DNA of 64,000 bases, from positions 248,001 to 312,000 of the forward strand of contig NZ_JAGGJV010000002.1 of the NCBI RefSeq assembly GCF_017873135.1, given 5' to 3'. Shown here in pieces: positions 1-8,056 of this stretch. The notes under the pieces are model-generated. The model saw only the letters and a list, made by a program, of their open reading frames with translations, did no database searches and was not told where the DNA came from. Position numbers and translations under genes: made by a program. The DNA is from Rhizobium herbae. Lineage in GTDB: Bacteria > Pseudomonadota > Alphaproteobacteria > Rhizobiales > Rhizobiaceae. Each line of letters starts with the position of its first letter. Position 1 is the first letter of the stretch.

Positions 1-1
1 G

Positions 2-370
2 ATCTCGGTTGCAAGCGGCTGGGAAGGTCAGGGTTTCCCCGATTTCTCCGGCACCGGCATCTATCGCAACAGGATCAGCATCGAGACTGCCGGTCGCTGG
101 GTGCTGGAACTCCCGCGGGTGGAAACGGCCGCCGCCGTGTCTCTCGACGGCATCGAGATCGGCCGTCGCGGCTGGAGCCCATACCGGTTTGAGTTGGGCC
201 ATCTTGCGGCCGGAAGCTACGATCTTGAAATCGCCGTCTCCAATACGGCCGCAAACCGCTATTATGCGGGAACGCCCTACCAGGGCGAGACTCTCGACGC
301 GAGCGGGTTGCTTGCCGCCCCACGCCTGATTGCCCTTGAAGCAGACCAGACCGGAACGACATCATGCTGA
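2..370 (+). CDS. C-terminal fragment of a glycoside hydrolase (beta-sandwich, sugar-binding-like)
   Basis: The frame is open from the window edge to a TGA at 368-370, so the 5' part of the gene is missing. The visible 122 residues begin with a Gly/Trp-rich stretch (GWEGQGFPDFSGTGIYRNRI) that resembles the jelly-roll sugar-binding domains found at the end of GH2-like and rhamnosidase-like enzymes, followed by short beta-strand-like segments ending in a Cys. The stop codon overlaps the ATG of the next glycosidase (ATGCTGA), so the two are probably translationally coupled. The family is an inference from the fold-like pattern; the catalytic domain is not in the window. Confidence 0.6.
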   Translation: MSVASGWEGQGFPDFSGTGIYRNRISIETAGRWVLELPRVETAAAVSLDGIEIGRRGWSPYRFELGHLAAGSYDLEIAVSNTAANRYYAGTPYQGETLDASGLLAAPRLIALEADQTGTTSC

Positions 371-2601
371 AGCACACGACCATTCCCCTTGATCGCGCCT
401 GGAACAGCTGGTCCACCCGACCGGCCGAGATGGTCTTCCTGCCGCTCGGCGTGCGCATCACGCCGGTGCTCTATTCCACCCGCAGCCGCACCGTCTCGTT
501 GATCGAGCCGCGCAGGGACAACGTCCGGCTCGGCCGCCACGGGATCGACGGTTCGGTGGTCGAGCTGGAGACGGAGCATTCCGGCACGACGATCGCCCTG
601 TCGGCGGCGAAGACAACGCCTTTTGCCTTTCGCGGCAGCTGGAATGGTACGCAGCCCGGTGAATGGGGCCTGCGTTTCTGGGTGACGATTGCGATTTCCG
701 CCGAGGGCGGCGAAACGGTTCGGTTCGATGAAAAGCAAGGCGTTGCCGTCGTCAAGGTCGGAACGCGCTTCGTTGCTGTGGCCACGGGCGAGGCGCCGGT
801 GCAGGTGACGGGTCATACGACGATCGATGATCTGCGGGCCGATTTCGAAGCGAACGGCTATTTCCATCTGGCAAGCCGCAGCAGCGAGGCACCGGTGCTG
901 GCGCTCCGCTTCAATCTCGAAATGATGCGGCAGGGCGCCTATGCCGCCGCCGTTGCCGACAGCGCGGAACTGGCGGTCACCGAGGCGCGCGCTTGCCTGA
1001 ATGCGGGTGTTAAGGCGTGCGCGCCGGCTATGCATGCGGGAGATTATGCCGGAGCGCTGGACGCCATCCGCGATGTCGTCGCCTGGAACACGGTCTGGGA
1101 CGAAACCAACGCGCGGCCCTATACCGCCGTCACCCGCATCTGGAACCTCGGAAAGTTTGCCGTCTGGTACAACGACCAGACCTTTGCCGCCCTTCTCGCC
1201 GGGGTGTTCGACGCCGATCTAGCCCGCGAAAACATGGCCGTGGCGCTGGCCGGCGCGACGCCGCAGGGCAACATTGCCTGCATCGTCACCTCGAACGACG
1301 CCTGGGTCGACCGGACGCAGGCGCCACATGGCGCTCTGGTGGCATGGCTGCTCTATCAGCGCACCGGCGAGCGATCGATTTTGGAGGCAAGCTACACGGC
1401 ACTTGCCCGAAACCAGCGCTGGTGGCGAACCCACCGCGATCCGGACGCGACTGGCCTCGTTTCCTGCGGCACGTCCGATGTCGGCGAAGGCCTGTACAAG
1501 GGCACGGCGTTCGGCGCCCGCAACGAGACCGGCATGGACAATTCCGCAACCCATGACGAGGCGATCTATCAGCCGGAAACGCGGACGCTGTCGACCTTCG
1601 ATCTCGGCATCAATTGTGCATTGGCGCTGGATGCGGAAATGCTGTCGAACATGGCGAGCGTGCTCGGGCATCACGACGATGCGCGCGAATTTGACGAGGC
1701 GGCGGCGCGCAGTCGCACGCTGATTTCCGAACAGCTTTGGGACGACGAGCGCAAGATCTTCGCCAATCGCCAGCGCAAGGGCGGCTTCGTACGTTCGCTC
1801 TCGCCGACGAGTTTTTATCCTTTGCTGTGCGGCGCGGCGACGCAAGAGCAGGCGCACCATCTGCTCGAACACCTGAAAGACGAAAAGACTTTTGCCGGCC
1901 CCTATCCGCTGCCCAATGCGACGCGCGACGATCCGGCCTTTGCCGATAATGTCTATTGGCGTGGCCGCATCTGGCCGAATGTCAACTACATGGTCTGGCT
2001 CGGACTGCGGCGTTACGGGTTCCTTGCCGAGGCGAAGACCTTGGCCGATCAGAGCCACGCGCTGTTCATGCAATCCTGGCAAAGCCAAAGGATCGCCGCA
2101 GAAAACTACAACGCCACAACAGGCGAAGCCATGGACCAGGGCGACACCGACCCGTTCTACATCTGGGCGGCCCTGCTGCCGCTGATGGCCGTCGGCGAGG
2201 TGGTCGATTTCAACCCGTGGTCCGGATGGACAGTGTCGAATTCCGGCGGCGACGTCACGCTCGGCCCGATGCTGTCGCCGGCGGGACAAATCGACGTCTC
2301 TATCTCCGCCGGCGTCATGACCCTTCGACGGCACGGCCGACCATTCATGACTTCGACGCTGCGAACGACGCTGTCCAGGATTGCAATTGCGGGGGCTTCT
2401 TTTTCCTGCGTGATCGGACCGCTCCACGTGCCAGGTTCGCTGGCCTTTCCGGGTATTTCCGTCGACACGGTGGTGGCGCTGCAAATCGATGGCGAGAGCC
2501 AAAGCTTAAGTCCCGGCGACGCGCTTGAAATCGAACTTTCCGGCTCGAAGGCCCCCCGGCGCCTCGACATCTATTTTCGTGCCGTTGCAGGCACGGTTTG
2601 A
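364..2601 (+). CDS. MGH1/GH63-like (alpha/alpha)6-barrel glycoside hydrolase
   Basis: A 745-residue protein without an obvious signal peptide, so probably cytoplasmic. About residues 1-230 look like an N-terminal beta-sandwich. From about 240 a toroid typical of clan GH63/GH37/mannosylglycerate-hydrolase-like enzymes begins: NTVWDETNARPYTAVTR, then WYNDQTF, ARNETGMDNSATHDEA (a DNS-type acidic motif) and YWRGRIWPNVNYMVW, ending with GDTDPFYIWAALLPL. A short beta-rich tail follows. Such enzymes hydrolyse alpha-linked glucosides or mannosides; the substrate cannot be read from sequence. The ATG overlaps the previous stop by seven bases, so it belongs to the same operon. It probably processes an oligosaccharide brought in by a transporter upstream of the window or by the ABC system downstream. 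Confidence 0.82.
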   Translation: MLKHTTIPLDRAWNSWSTRPAEMVFLPLGVRITPVLYSTRSRTVSLIEPRRDNVRLGRHGIDGSVVELETEHSGTTIALSAAKTTPFAFRGSWNGTQPGEWGLRFWVTIAISAEGGETVRFDEKQGVAVVKVGTRFVAVATGEAPVQVTGHTTIDDLRADFEANGYFHLASRSSEAPVLALRFNLEMMRQGAYAAAVADSAELAVTEARACLNAGVKACAPAMHAGDYAGALDAIRDVVAWNTVWDETNARPYTAVTRIWNLGKFAVWYNDQTFAALLAGVFDADLARENMAVALAGATPQGNIACIVTSNDAWVDRTQAPHGALVAWLLYQRTGERSILEASYTALARNQRWWRTHRDPDATGLVSCGTSDVGEGLYKGTAFGARNETGMDNSATHDEAIYQPETRTLSTFDLGINCALALDAEMLSNMASVLGHHDDAREFDEAAARSRTLISEQLWDDERKIFANRQRKGGFVRSLSPTSFYPLLCGAATQEQAHHLLEHLKDEKTFAGPYPLPNATRDDPAFADNVYWRGRIWPNVNYMVWLGLRRYGFLAEAKTLADQSHALFMQSWQSQRIAAENYNATTGEAMDQGDTDPFYIWAALLPLMAVGEVVDFNPWSGWTVSNSGGDVTLGPMLSPAGQIDVSISAGVMTLRRHGRPFMTSTLRTTLSRIAIAGASFSCVIGPLHVPGSLAFPGISVDTVVALQIDGESQSLSPGDALEIELSGSKAPRRLDIYFRAVAGTV

Positions 2602-2637
2602 GCGTGAGTTGCTTGACATAAATCAAGCCTTGACTTA

Positions 2638-2654
2638 TTAATTTGTACACAAAC
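2638..2654. promoter_or_regulatory. Candidate GntR-type operator, copy 1
   Basis: TTAATTTGTACACAAAC: TTTGT and ACAAA arms form an imperfect dyad of the TTTGTATACAAA kind used by many GntR/FCD regulators. It is 15/17 identical to the copy at 2903-2919. It lies 37 bp after the glycosidase stop codon. The assignment to a GntR protein is an inference; no GntR gene is in the window. Confidence 0.5.
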
Positions 2655-2902
2655 AAAAATAACAAAAAGAAAACTGAAACCAGAGGGTCAGAACAAAGGA
2701 ATGACTTCAGATTGAGGATAAAAATCGGACGATAACAATCCTACGGATTGTCGCTTCGATTATGCTTTCAAGTCACGTTTAGGCGGAAGTCTGGATGGTT
2801 TTTGCCTTGGCTGTTGCGGAATTCGATTTCCGGCAGAACGCAGTCGGCTGACTTGTGGTATTCTCTTTTGGATGTTGTTTCAGGTTGCGTCTTTTCCGGT
2901 TT

Positions 2903-2919
2903 TTAATTTGCATACAAAC
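2903..2919. promoter_or_regulatory. Candidate GntR-type operator, copy 2
   Basis: TTAATTTGCATACAAAC, matching copy 1 at 15 of 17 positions, with substitutions only at the 9th and 11th bases of the centre. It lies about 120 bp upstream of the binding-protein start, where an operator for the ABC operon would be expected. A further half-site TTTGTATG follows at 2931. Confidence 0.5.
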
Positions 2920-3036
2920 TAATTTCCTTCTTTGTATGTGAATGTTCGATGCCTTTGAATGCTCCGCGCGGAGTGTAGATGCAGTCGCTGCGCCGCGGAT
3001 TTATCTGAGATCAACCGATTCAAAGAGGGTAACATC

Positions 3037-4113
3037 ATGACTGAAATCACAAGACGCAACGCACTCAAGCTGATGTCGGCAACGTTTGTCGCCGGTGCCG
3101 CCGTTTCCATGCTGCCGAAAATGGCCTTTTCGGCCGGCACGATCACCGTCCTCAACTGGCAGGGCTACGGCACGGATGAAGCCTGGTCGATCAAGGCCTT
3201 CCAGGAAGCGACCGGCATCGAGGTCGTGCACGATTACTACAGCTCGGAAGCCGAAATGCTGACCAAGCTGCGCACCAATCCGGGCACCTATGACCTCGTC
3301 GTCCTCAATGCGGCGCGCTGCGCCCAGGCCATGGCGGAAGACCTGATCTCGCCGATCGACTATGCCAAGGTGCCAAATATCGCCTCGGTCGCGGCAAACC
3401 TGCGCTCCAACGAGAACTTCAACAAGGACGGTGTCGGTTATGCGGTTCCGTGGGTCTGGGGCCTCACCGCTATTGCCATGCGCGAAGGCCTGCCGAAGGC
3501 GGACAGCTATGCCGTGTTCGGCGATCCGGCCTACAAGGGTCGCGTCGGCCTTCAGGATGATGCCGTCGGCGCTATCGCCGCCGCAGCCCTTCTGACCGGC
3601 CAGGATATGAACAATCCGAAGGATCTCGACCTCGTCAAGGAAACCCTCAAGGGCTTCAAGCCGAACGTCAAGCTGCTCTGGTCGACCGAGGACCAGTGGA
3701 ACAAGTCCTTCGCGGCCAAGGAATTCGACGTGGCGATGTATTGGTCCGGCGGCGCGGTGCGTTCGCGGCGCGTCAGCAAGCTGCCGGTCGATTTCGTCGT
3801 TCCAAAGGAAGGCGGCATCGGCTGGGTCGATGGTCTCGGCATCCCGGTCGGCGCCCCGAATGCCGAAGGTGCGCATGCTTTCGCGAACTGGATGATCGAT
3901 CCGAAATTCTATGTCGAATGGGCAACCAAGGCCGGCGCTCCGGCGTCCGCCAACACCGCTGCCATGGAAAGCCTGCCGGCCGACGACCTCAGCCGTCAGA
4001 TCCACAAGCCGGAATACATCGCCAACATGAGCATCATGTCGGCGCTGCCGGATGATCGCCGCGAGGCCTTCAACAACCTCTGGCAGGAAGTGAAAGCCTT
4101 CTATGCGGAGTGA
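3037..4113 (+). CDS. ABC transporter periplasmic binding protein, PotD/polyamine-like, Tat-type signal
   Basis: A 358-residue solute-binding protein that captures a ligand in the periplasm for the permeases encoded next. The ATG at 3037 is chosen because it follows an AGAGGG ribosome site and gives a proper leader: TRRNALKLM is a twin-arginine motif, followed by a hydrophobic segment ending near SAG. The mature part starts ITVLNWQGYGTDEAW, typical of the spermidine/putrescine-binding PotD group, and contains LRTNPGTYDLVV and AVPWVWGLTA. It is the first gene of a PotDBCA-type set whose next gene overlaps its end by 11 bases. The actual ligand is unknown; other PotD relatives bind opines, amino acid derivatives or small organic acids. 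Confidence 0.88.
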   Translation: MTEITRRNALKLMSATFVAGAAVSMLPKMAFSAGTITVLNWQGYGTDEAWSIKAFQEATGIEVVHDYYSSEAEMLTKLRTNPGTYDLVVLNAARCAQAMAEDLISPIDYAKVPNIASVAANLRSNENFNKDGVGYAVPWVWGLTAIAMREGLPKADSYAVFGDPAYKGRVGLQDDAVGAIAAAALLTGQDMNNPKDLDLVKETLKGFKPNVKLLWSTEDQWNKSFAAKEFDVAMYWSGGAVRSRRVSKLPVDFVVPKEGGIGWVDGLGIPVGAPNAEGAHAFANWMIDPKFYVEWATKAGAPASANTAAMESLPADDLSRQIHKPEYIANMSIMSALPDDRREAFNNLWQEVKAFYAE

Positions 4114-5017
4114 TACCATCCTCAACGATGCGGCGCGCGGATCTTCGGATCCGCGCCAGCGCCGCCCGATCCCGGCCTGGGTCGCCACGACAGCGCTTCT
4201 GCTGCCGACCTACGGCTGGCTGACGCTGGCGGTTCTGTTGCCGCTCCTGACGATGTTCGTTTTCAGCTTCATGTCGGCGACGCCGATGGGCAAGACGCCC
4301 ATCGTCTTCACGCTGAAGCACTACCGCGCCTTCATCGACCAGCCCTATCTGATCAACATCGCCTGGACCTCGCTGGTCATCGGCTTCTGGACGACGCTGC
4401 TCTGCGCCGTTTTCGGATTTCTCGCCGCGGTCGCGCTGGCACGAGCGACGGTCGGGCGAATGCGCGAGACATTGCTGGTGCTCCTCCTCCTGCCATTCTG
4501 GACGAACGGGCTTGTCCGTGTCTTCTCCTGGACAATGGTCCTTCGGGAAAACGGCTTCCTCGACGGCGTGGTGCATATGCTGCTACCGGATATAGGATCC
4601 GTATCCTTCCTCTATACCCGTTATGCGATCGTTCTCGGCCTTGTCCACGGCTACCTCCCTTATATGATCCTCACCTGCTATATCGCCCTATCGACGATCG
4701 ATGATGCAATCATCGAGGCGGCGGCGAGCCTCGGCGCGCGCTGGTGGACGATCCTTCTGCGCATTCTCCTGCCGCTTGCGGCACCCGGCCTGATTTCCGG
4801 AGCGGTGCTCACCTTCGTGCCGGTCATCGGATCCTTCATGGAGCCACGCATCCTTGGCGGCAAGGTAGGTGTGACCATGGGCACGGTGATCGAGGACCAG
4901 TTCACCCAGGCGTTTAACTGGCCGCTCGGGGCTGCCCTGTCGTTCACGCTGCTCGCCGTCGTTCTCGCGATTTTTGCAACCTTCTCCGGCGTCCTGCGCC
5001 GCGGCACGACGGCATAG
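4103..5017 (+). CDS. ABC transporter permease, PotB-like
   Basis: A 304-residue inner-membrane permease. After a short polar N-terminus there is a first transmembrane helix (about residues 30-55) and then the usual block of five helices. The cytoplasmic EAA loop reads EAAASLGARWWTILLRILLP, which docks on the ATPase. GLVRVFSW and LVHGYLPYMI are typical of the PotB half of polyamine-type importers. The start overlaps the binding-protein gene by 11 bases, and the next permease follows after 12 bases, so the operon is tight. Confidence 0.88.
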   Translation: MRSDTILNDAARGSSDPRQRRPIPAWVATTALLLPTYGWLTLAVLLPLLTMFVFSFMSATPMGKTPIVFTLKHYRAFIDQPYLINIAWTSLVIGFWTTLLCAVFGFLAAVALARATVGRMRETLLVLLLLPFWTNGLVRVFSWTMVLRENGFLDGVVHMLLPDIGSVSFLYTRYAIVLGLVHGYLPYMILTCYIALSTIDDAIIEAAASLGARWWTILLRILLPLAAPGLISGAVLTFVPVIGSFMEPRILGGKVGVTMGTVIEDQFTQAFNWPLGAALSFTLLAVVLAIFATFSGVLRRGTTA

Positions 5018-5029
5018 GGGAGTGCGAAG

Positions 5030-5809
5030 ATGAGACAGCTTGGCCGTATCTACCTTCTGGCGATCCTCTTTTTTCTCTACACGCCGATCCTGGTGATGAT
5101 GGCGATGGGCTTCAACGAATCCCAGCTCTATGAACTGCCCTTCAGCTTTTCCACTCGCTGGTACGTTGCCCTGATGGACAATCAGCAGCTCCTGAAAGCC
5201 GGTATGAACAGCATCATCATAGCGGTGATTACCGCTGTGATCGCGACCTGTCTCGGTACGATGGCTTCTATTGCGCTATCCCGGCGCACGTTCCGCGGAA
5301 AGAGCCTGTTGCAGTTGTTGCTTCTGCCGCCGATCGCCATCCCTTGGCTGATCACAGGCACCGCCATGCTGGTGTTTTTCTACTGGTCCGGCATCGGGCG
5401 CGGGATGCACGCGCTGCTTATCGGTCACGTCGCGTTGGCGATCCCCTATGTCGTGCTGGTGGTCGGCACGGGTTTCAACACGATCCGGGCGGATCTCGAA
5501 GAGGCGGCGATGAGCCTTGGTTCCACGCCGATTCACGCCTTCTTCGCGGTGACGCTTCCGCTTCTGTTTCCGAGCATTCTGGGTGCGGCGCTCTTTGCTT
5601 TCGCCGTTTCCCTCGACCAGTTCGTGATTTCGTATTTTCTTGCCACGCCCGGCTACTCGACGCTGCCGGTGCAGATCTACTCCGCGATCCGCAAGGGCTT
5701 CACGCCCGAAATCAACGCCATATCGACGCTGCTTCTGCTCGGCTCGATGGCTGCGATCCTGATCTTTGCGCGCTTCGCCAAACCCGGAGATGTCAGTGAC
5801 AAACGTTAA
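5030..5809 (+). CDS. ABC transporter permease, PotC-like
   Basis: The second 259-residue permease of the importer, with an N-terminal helix (LLAILFFLYTPILVMMAMGF) and an EAA loop EEAAMSLGSTPIHAFFAVTL. A GGGGAG ribosome site lies eight bases before the ATG. FNESQLYELPF after the first helix is characteristic of PotC relatives. It should form the membrane heterodimer with the upstream permease. Its 3' end overlaps the ATPase start. Confidence 0.88.
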   Translation: MRQLGRIYLLAILFFLYTPILVMMAMGFNESQLYELPFSFSTRWYVALMDNQQLLKAGMNSIIIAVITAVIATCLGTMASIALSRRTFRGKSLLQLLLLPPIAIPWLITGTAMLVFFYWSGIGRGMHALLIGHVALAIPYVVLVVGTGFNTIRADLEEAAMSLGSTPIHAFFAVTLPLLFPSILGAALFAFAVSLDQFVISYFLATPGYSTLPVQIYSAIRKGFTPEINAISTLLLLGSMAAILIFARFAKPGDVSDKR

Positions 5810-6845
5810 TGTAAACGCGGTCGCCAAGACCTACGGCACGACGCCGGTTCTGACCGATATCTCCACGGACTTTCCGGAGGGGTCTTTTACCAGCCTTCTC
5901 GGACCGTCCGGATCGGGCAAGACGACATTGCTGCGCATCATCGCCGGCTTCATCCGGCCGGACGAGGGTAAAGTCAGCATCGGCGGCAGGGACGTCACGC
6001 ATGTTCCGGTCTGGGGCCGCAACATCGGCATGATGTTCCAGTCCTACGCGCTGTTCCCGCATATGACGATTGCACAGAACGTCGCCTTCGGCCTTGGCCG
6101 CCGCGGTATTCATGGCGCCGAAGCGCGCAAGCAGGTCGATGCGGCGCTGGAAATGGTCCGCCTCCCCGGGTTTGCCGATCGCATGCCGAAACAGCTCTCC
6201 GGCGGCCAGCAGCAGCGCGTTGCGTTGGCCCGCGCCATGGTCATCAAGCCAAGCGTCCTGCTACTCGATGAACCACTATCGGCGCTCGACCGTCGTCTTC
6301 GCCAGGAAATGCAGGTGGAATTGCTTCGCATCCAGCGTGAAACCGGCCTGACAACCATCTTCGTCACGCATGACCAGGAAGAGGCACTGACACTGTCCGA
6401 CAAGGTCGCGATCCTGGACAAGGGTCGCATCGTCCAGATCGGCGACCCGGAAACGGTCTATGAAAAGCCGCTGACACGGTTTGCTGCCGAGTTCCTCGGG
6501 GATTCGAACTTTCTCCAAGGTAAAGTCGAAAGCGGTGCCGTCCGTCTCGCCGATGGCACCGTGGTTCATGTAACGGGTGCCTTGCCGGCCGATGGCGCGC
6601 AGGCGACGCTGGCGGTGCGTCCTGAAAAGATGTTCGTCGTCAAGGACACGTCTCCCGGCAACCGACTGACGGCGCGCATCACAACGGTGATCTATGCGGG
6701 CCAGGCGCTATCCTACATTCTGGAGACGGCTGACGGGATGCAGGTCAAGCTCTTTGCCCAGAACCGCGACGGTAATCTCCTCAAACAGGGCGAGACGGTC
6801 GTGCTCGGTTGGTCTGCCGACCACACCGTTGCCGTTGCGGACTGA
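5796..6845 (+). CDS. ABC transporter ATP-binding protein, PotA-like
   Basis: The ATPase that drives the polyamine-type importer, about 349 residues. Walker A GPSGSGKTTLLR, Q-loop MMFQSYALFPHMT, signature LSGGQQQRVALARAMV, Walker B VLLLDEPLSALD and the H-loop THDQEEA are all intact. A C-terminal TOBE-like regulatory domain begins near residue 240. Three starts are possible: ATG 5766, ATG 5790 and GTG 5796. The GTG is preferred because GGAG at 5786-5789 is six bases upstream of it and the protein then begins TNVNVNAVAKTYG. It overlaps the permease gene by 14 bases. Confidence 0.88.
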   Translation: MTNVNVNAVAKTYGTTPVLTDISTDFPEGSFTSLLGPSGSGKTTLLRIIAGFIRPDEGKVSIGGRDVTHVPVWGRNIGMMFQSYALFPHMTIAQNVAFGLGRRGIHGAEARKQVDAALEMVRLPGFADRMPKQLSGGQQQRVALARAMVIKPSVLLLDEPLSALDRRLRQEMQVELLRIQRETGLTTIFVTHDQEEALTLSDKVAILDKGRIVQIGDPETVYEKPLTRFAAEFLGDSNFLQGKVESGAVRLADGTVVHVTGALPADGAQATLAVRPEKMFVVKDTSPGNRLTARITTVIYAGQALSYILETADGMQVKLFAQNRDGNLLKQGETVVLGWSADHTVAVAD

Positions 6846-6849
6846 ACCG

Positions 6850-7446
6850 ATGCTGATCGAGCCGATCCCGAAGAGCACACTGCATCTGGTCATCGACATG
6901 CAGCGCCTGTTTGCCGAGGAGACCGCCTGGCACACGCCGGCGATCCAGACGATCCTCCCGAACGTCGTCCGGCTGAGCCGCGAGCGGCAGGCGGACACGC
7001 TCTTCGTGAAGTTCATCGTGCCGCAGCGCGCCGAAGACGCCAAGGGCCGGTGGAAAAGTTATTATCGCCGCTGGTCCATGGTTACGGGCGAGGCTCTTGC
7101 TCCGGGAATGCTCGATCTGGTCGAGCCTTTGGCCGCGCTCGCCGGGACGGATTCCCAGGTGGAGAAGGAGACGTTTTCCGTTTTCGGCGTTTCCGGTTTT
7201 GCCGGAAGGCTGGAGGGGGCGGGCATCGACACGCTGGTGTTTAGCGGCGTCGAAACCGATGTCTGTGTGCACGCCAGTGTGCTTGATGCGATTGATCTCG
7301 GATTTCGTGTGATCGTTGCGGCCGATGCGGTGGCAAGCGGCGACAAAACGGCTCATACACTGGTTCTTGAGCATCTTTTGCCGCGTTTCGCGGAACAGTT
7401 GGAAATCGCGACAACGCAGGCCATTCTGGATGCCTGGGCGTCCTGA
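6850..7446 (+). CDS. Isochorismatase-family cysteine hydrolase
   Basis: A 198-residue alpha/beta hydrolase of the isochorismatase-like superfamily, which contains nicotinamidases, N-carbamoyl-amidases and amide hydrolases. The catalytic triad is visible: Asp16 in LVIDMQ, Lys106 in VEKETFSVF and the nucleophile Cys139 in GVETDVCVHASV. The ATG at 6850, four bases after the ATPase stop, is preferred over an in-frame upstream start inside the ATPase gene because the protein then begins at the first beta strand. Its place in the transporter operon suggests that it hydrolyses the imported amide or carbamoyl compound. That role is an inference. Confidence 0.85.
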   Translation: MLIEPIPKSTLHLVIDMQRLFAEETAWHTPAIQTILPNVVRLSRERQADTLFVKFIVPQRAEDAKGRWKSYYRRWSMVTGEALAPGMLDLVEPLAALAGTDSQVEKETFSVFGVSGFAGRLEGAGIDTLVFSGVETDVCVHASVLDAIDLGFRVIVAADAVASGDKTAHTLVLEHLLPRFAEQLEIATTQAILDAWAS

Positions 7447-7514
7447 TGGATGTTCCGAGCGACGCAGCATCCAAACGTTGCCGGCGAAAGCCGCACCGGG
7501 AAACGAGAGAAATC

Positions 7515-8006
7515 ATGAACGGCCCTTTTGAACAGCAGCCGGCCCGCAGCGTCGATTCTCCCGCGGAAGAAACGTCTGCGATTTCCGCCAACGGCAGTGC
7601 CTATGTGCTGGGGGAACAAATCGGTTTTTTTCTGCGGCAGGCAAACCAGCGGCATGTGGCGATCTTCGCCGATATGATCGCCGAAAAGCTGACGACGACG
7701 CAGTGGGCCGCATTGGTCAAGCTCAAGGATCTGCAGCCGTGTTCGCAGGGCAATCTCGGCCGTGAGACGGCGATGGATATGGCAACCATAAAGGGTGTTG
7801 TTGACCGCCTCGTCAAGCGCGGCCTCGTCAACACGGCGCCTGACGCCGTCGATGCGCGCCGACTGGTTCTGACTTTGACACGGGAGGGCGAGGATACGAT
7901 CGCGCGGAATCTTGCGCAGGCACTGGACGTCTCGCAAAGGACGCTTGGCCCCCTTTCTCCTGCCGAACGCATGATGCTGATCGAGCTTCTCCAGAAAATC
8001 TGCTGA
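7515..8006 (+). CDS. MarR-family transcriptional regulator
   Basis: About 163 residues with a winged helix: LTTTQWAALVKL, GNLGRETAMDMATIKGVVDRLVKRGLV (recognition helix and wing entry) and DARRLVLTLTREG for the beta wing. MarR dimers usually repress their own operon until a small ligand binds. ATG 7515 follows GAGAGAAATC and is preferred. An ATG at 7446 overlaps the hydrolase stop (TGATG) and would add 23 residues of low-complexity basic sequence that does not look like protein. Being last of the transporter genes and upstream of the GH3 gene, it is the likely local regulator. Confidence 0.85.
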   Translation: MNGPFEQQPARSVDSPAEETSAISANGSAYVLGEQIGFFLRQANQRHVAIFADMIAEKLTTTQWAALVKLKDLQPCSQGNLGRETAMDMATIKGVVDRLVKRGLVNTAPDAVDARRLVLTLTREGEDTIARNLAQALDVSQRTLGPLSPAERMMLIELLQKIC

Positions 8007-8056
8007 ACGCCGGCCGTGGCCGGCAACTGTTACATTGCAAGACCAGTGAGGCGACC

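Larger units (their letters stand above)
2602..3036 (+). other. 435-bp AT-rich intergenic region (promoter region of the ABC operon)
   Basis: No gene is seen here. The base composition is clearly richer in A+T than the flanking genes. It contains a run of A-tracts around 2653-2675 and two near-identical 17-bp imperfect dyads (2638-2654 and 2903-2919, listed separately). Another TTTGTATG half-site lies at 2931-2938. A Shine-Dalgarno-like AGAGGG sits at 3024-3029, just before the binding-protein ATG. Confidence 0.7.

Noticed and set aside
8009-8024. GCCGGCCGTGGCCGGC hairpin behind the MarR gene as a terminator
   Set aside because: There is no T-tract and the GH3 gene begins 33 bases later; a terminator would cut the operon. 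Possibly only a GC-rich palindrome.
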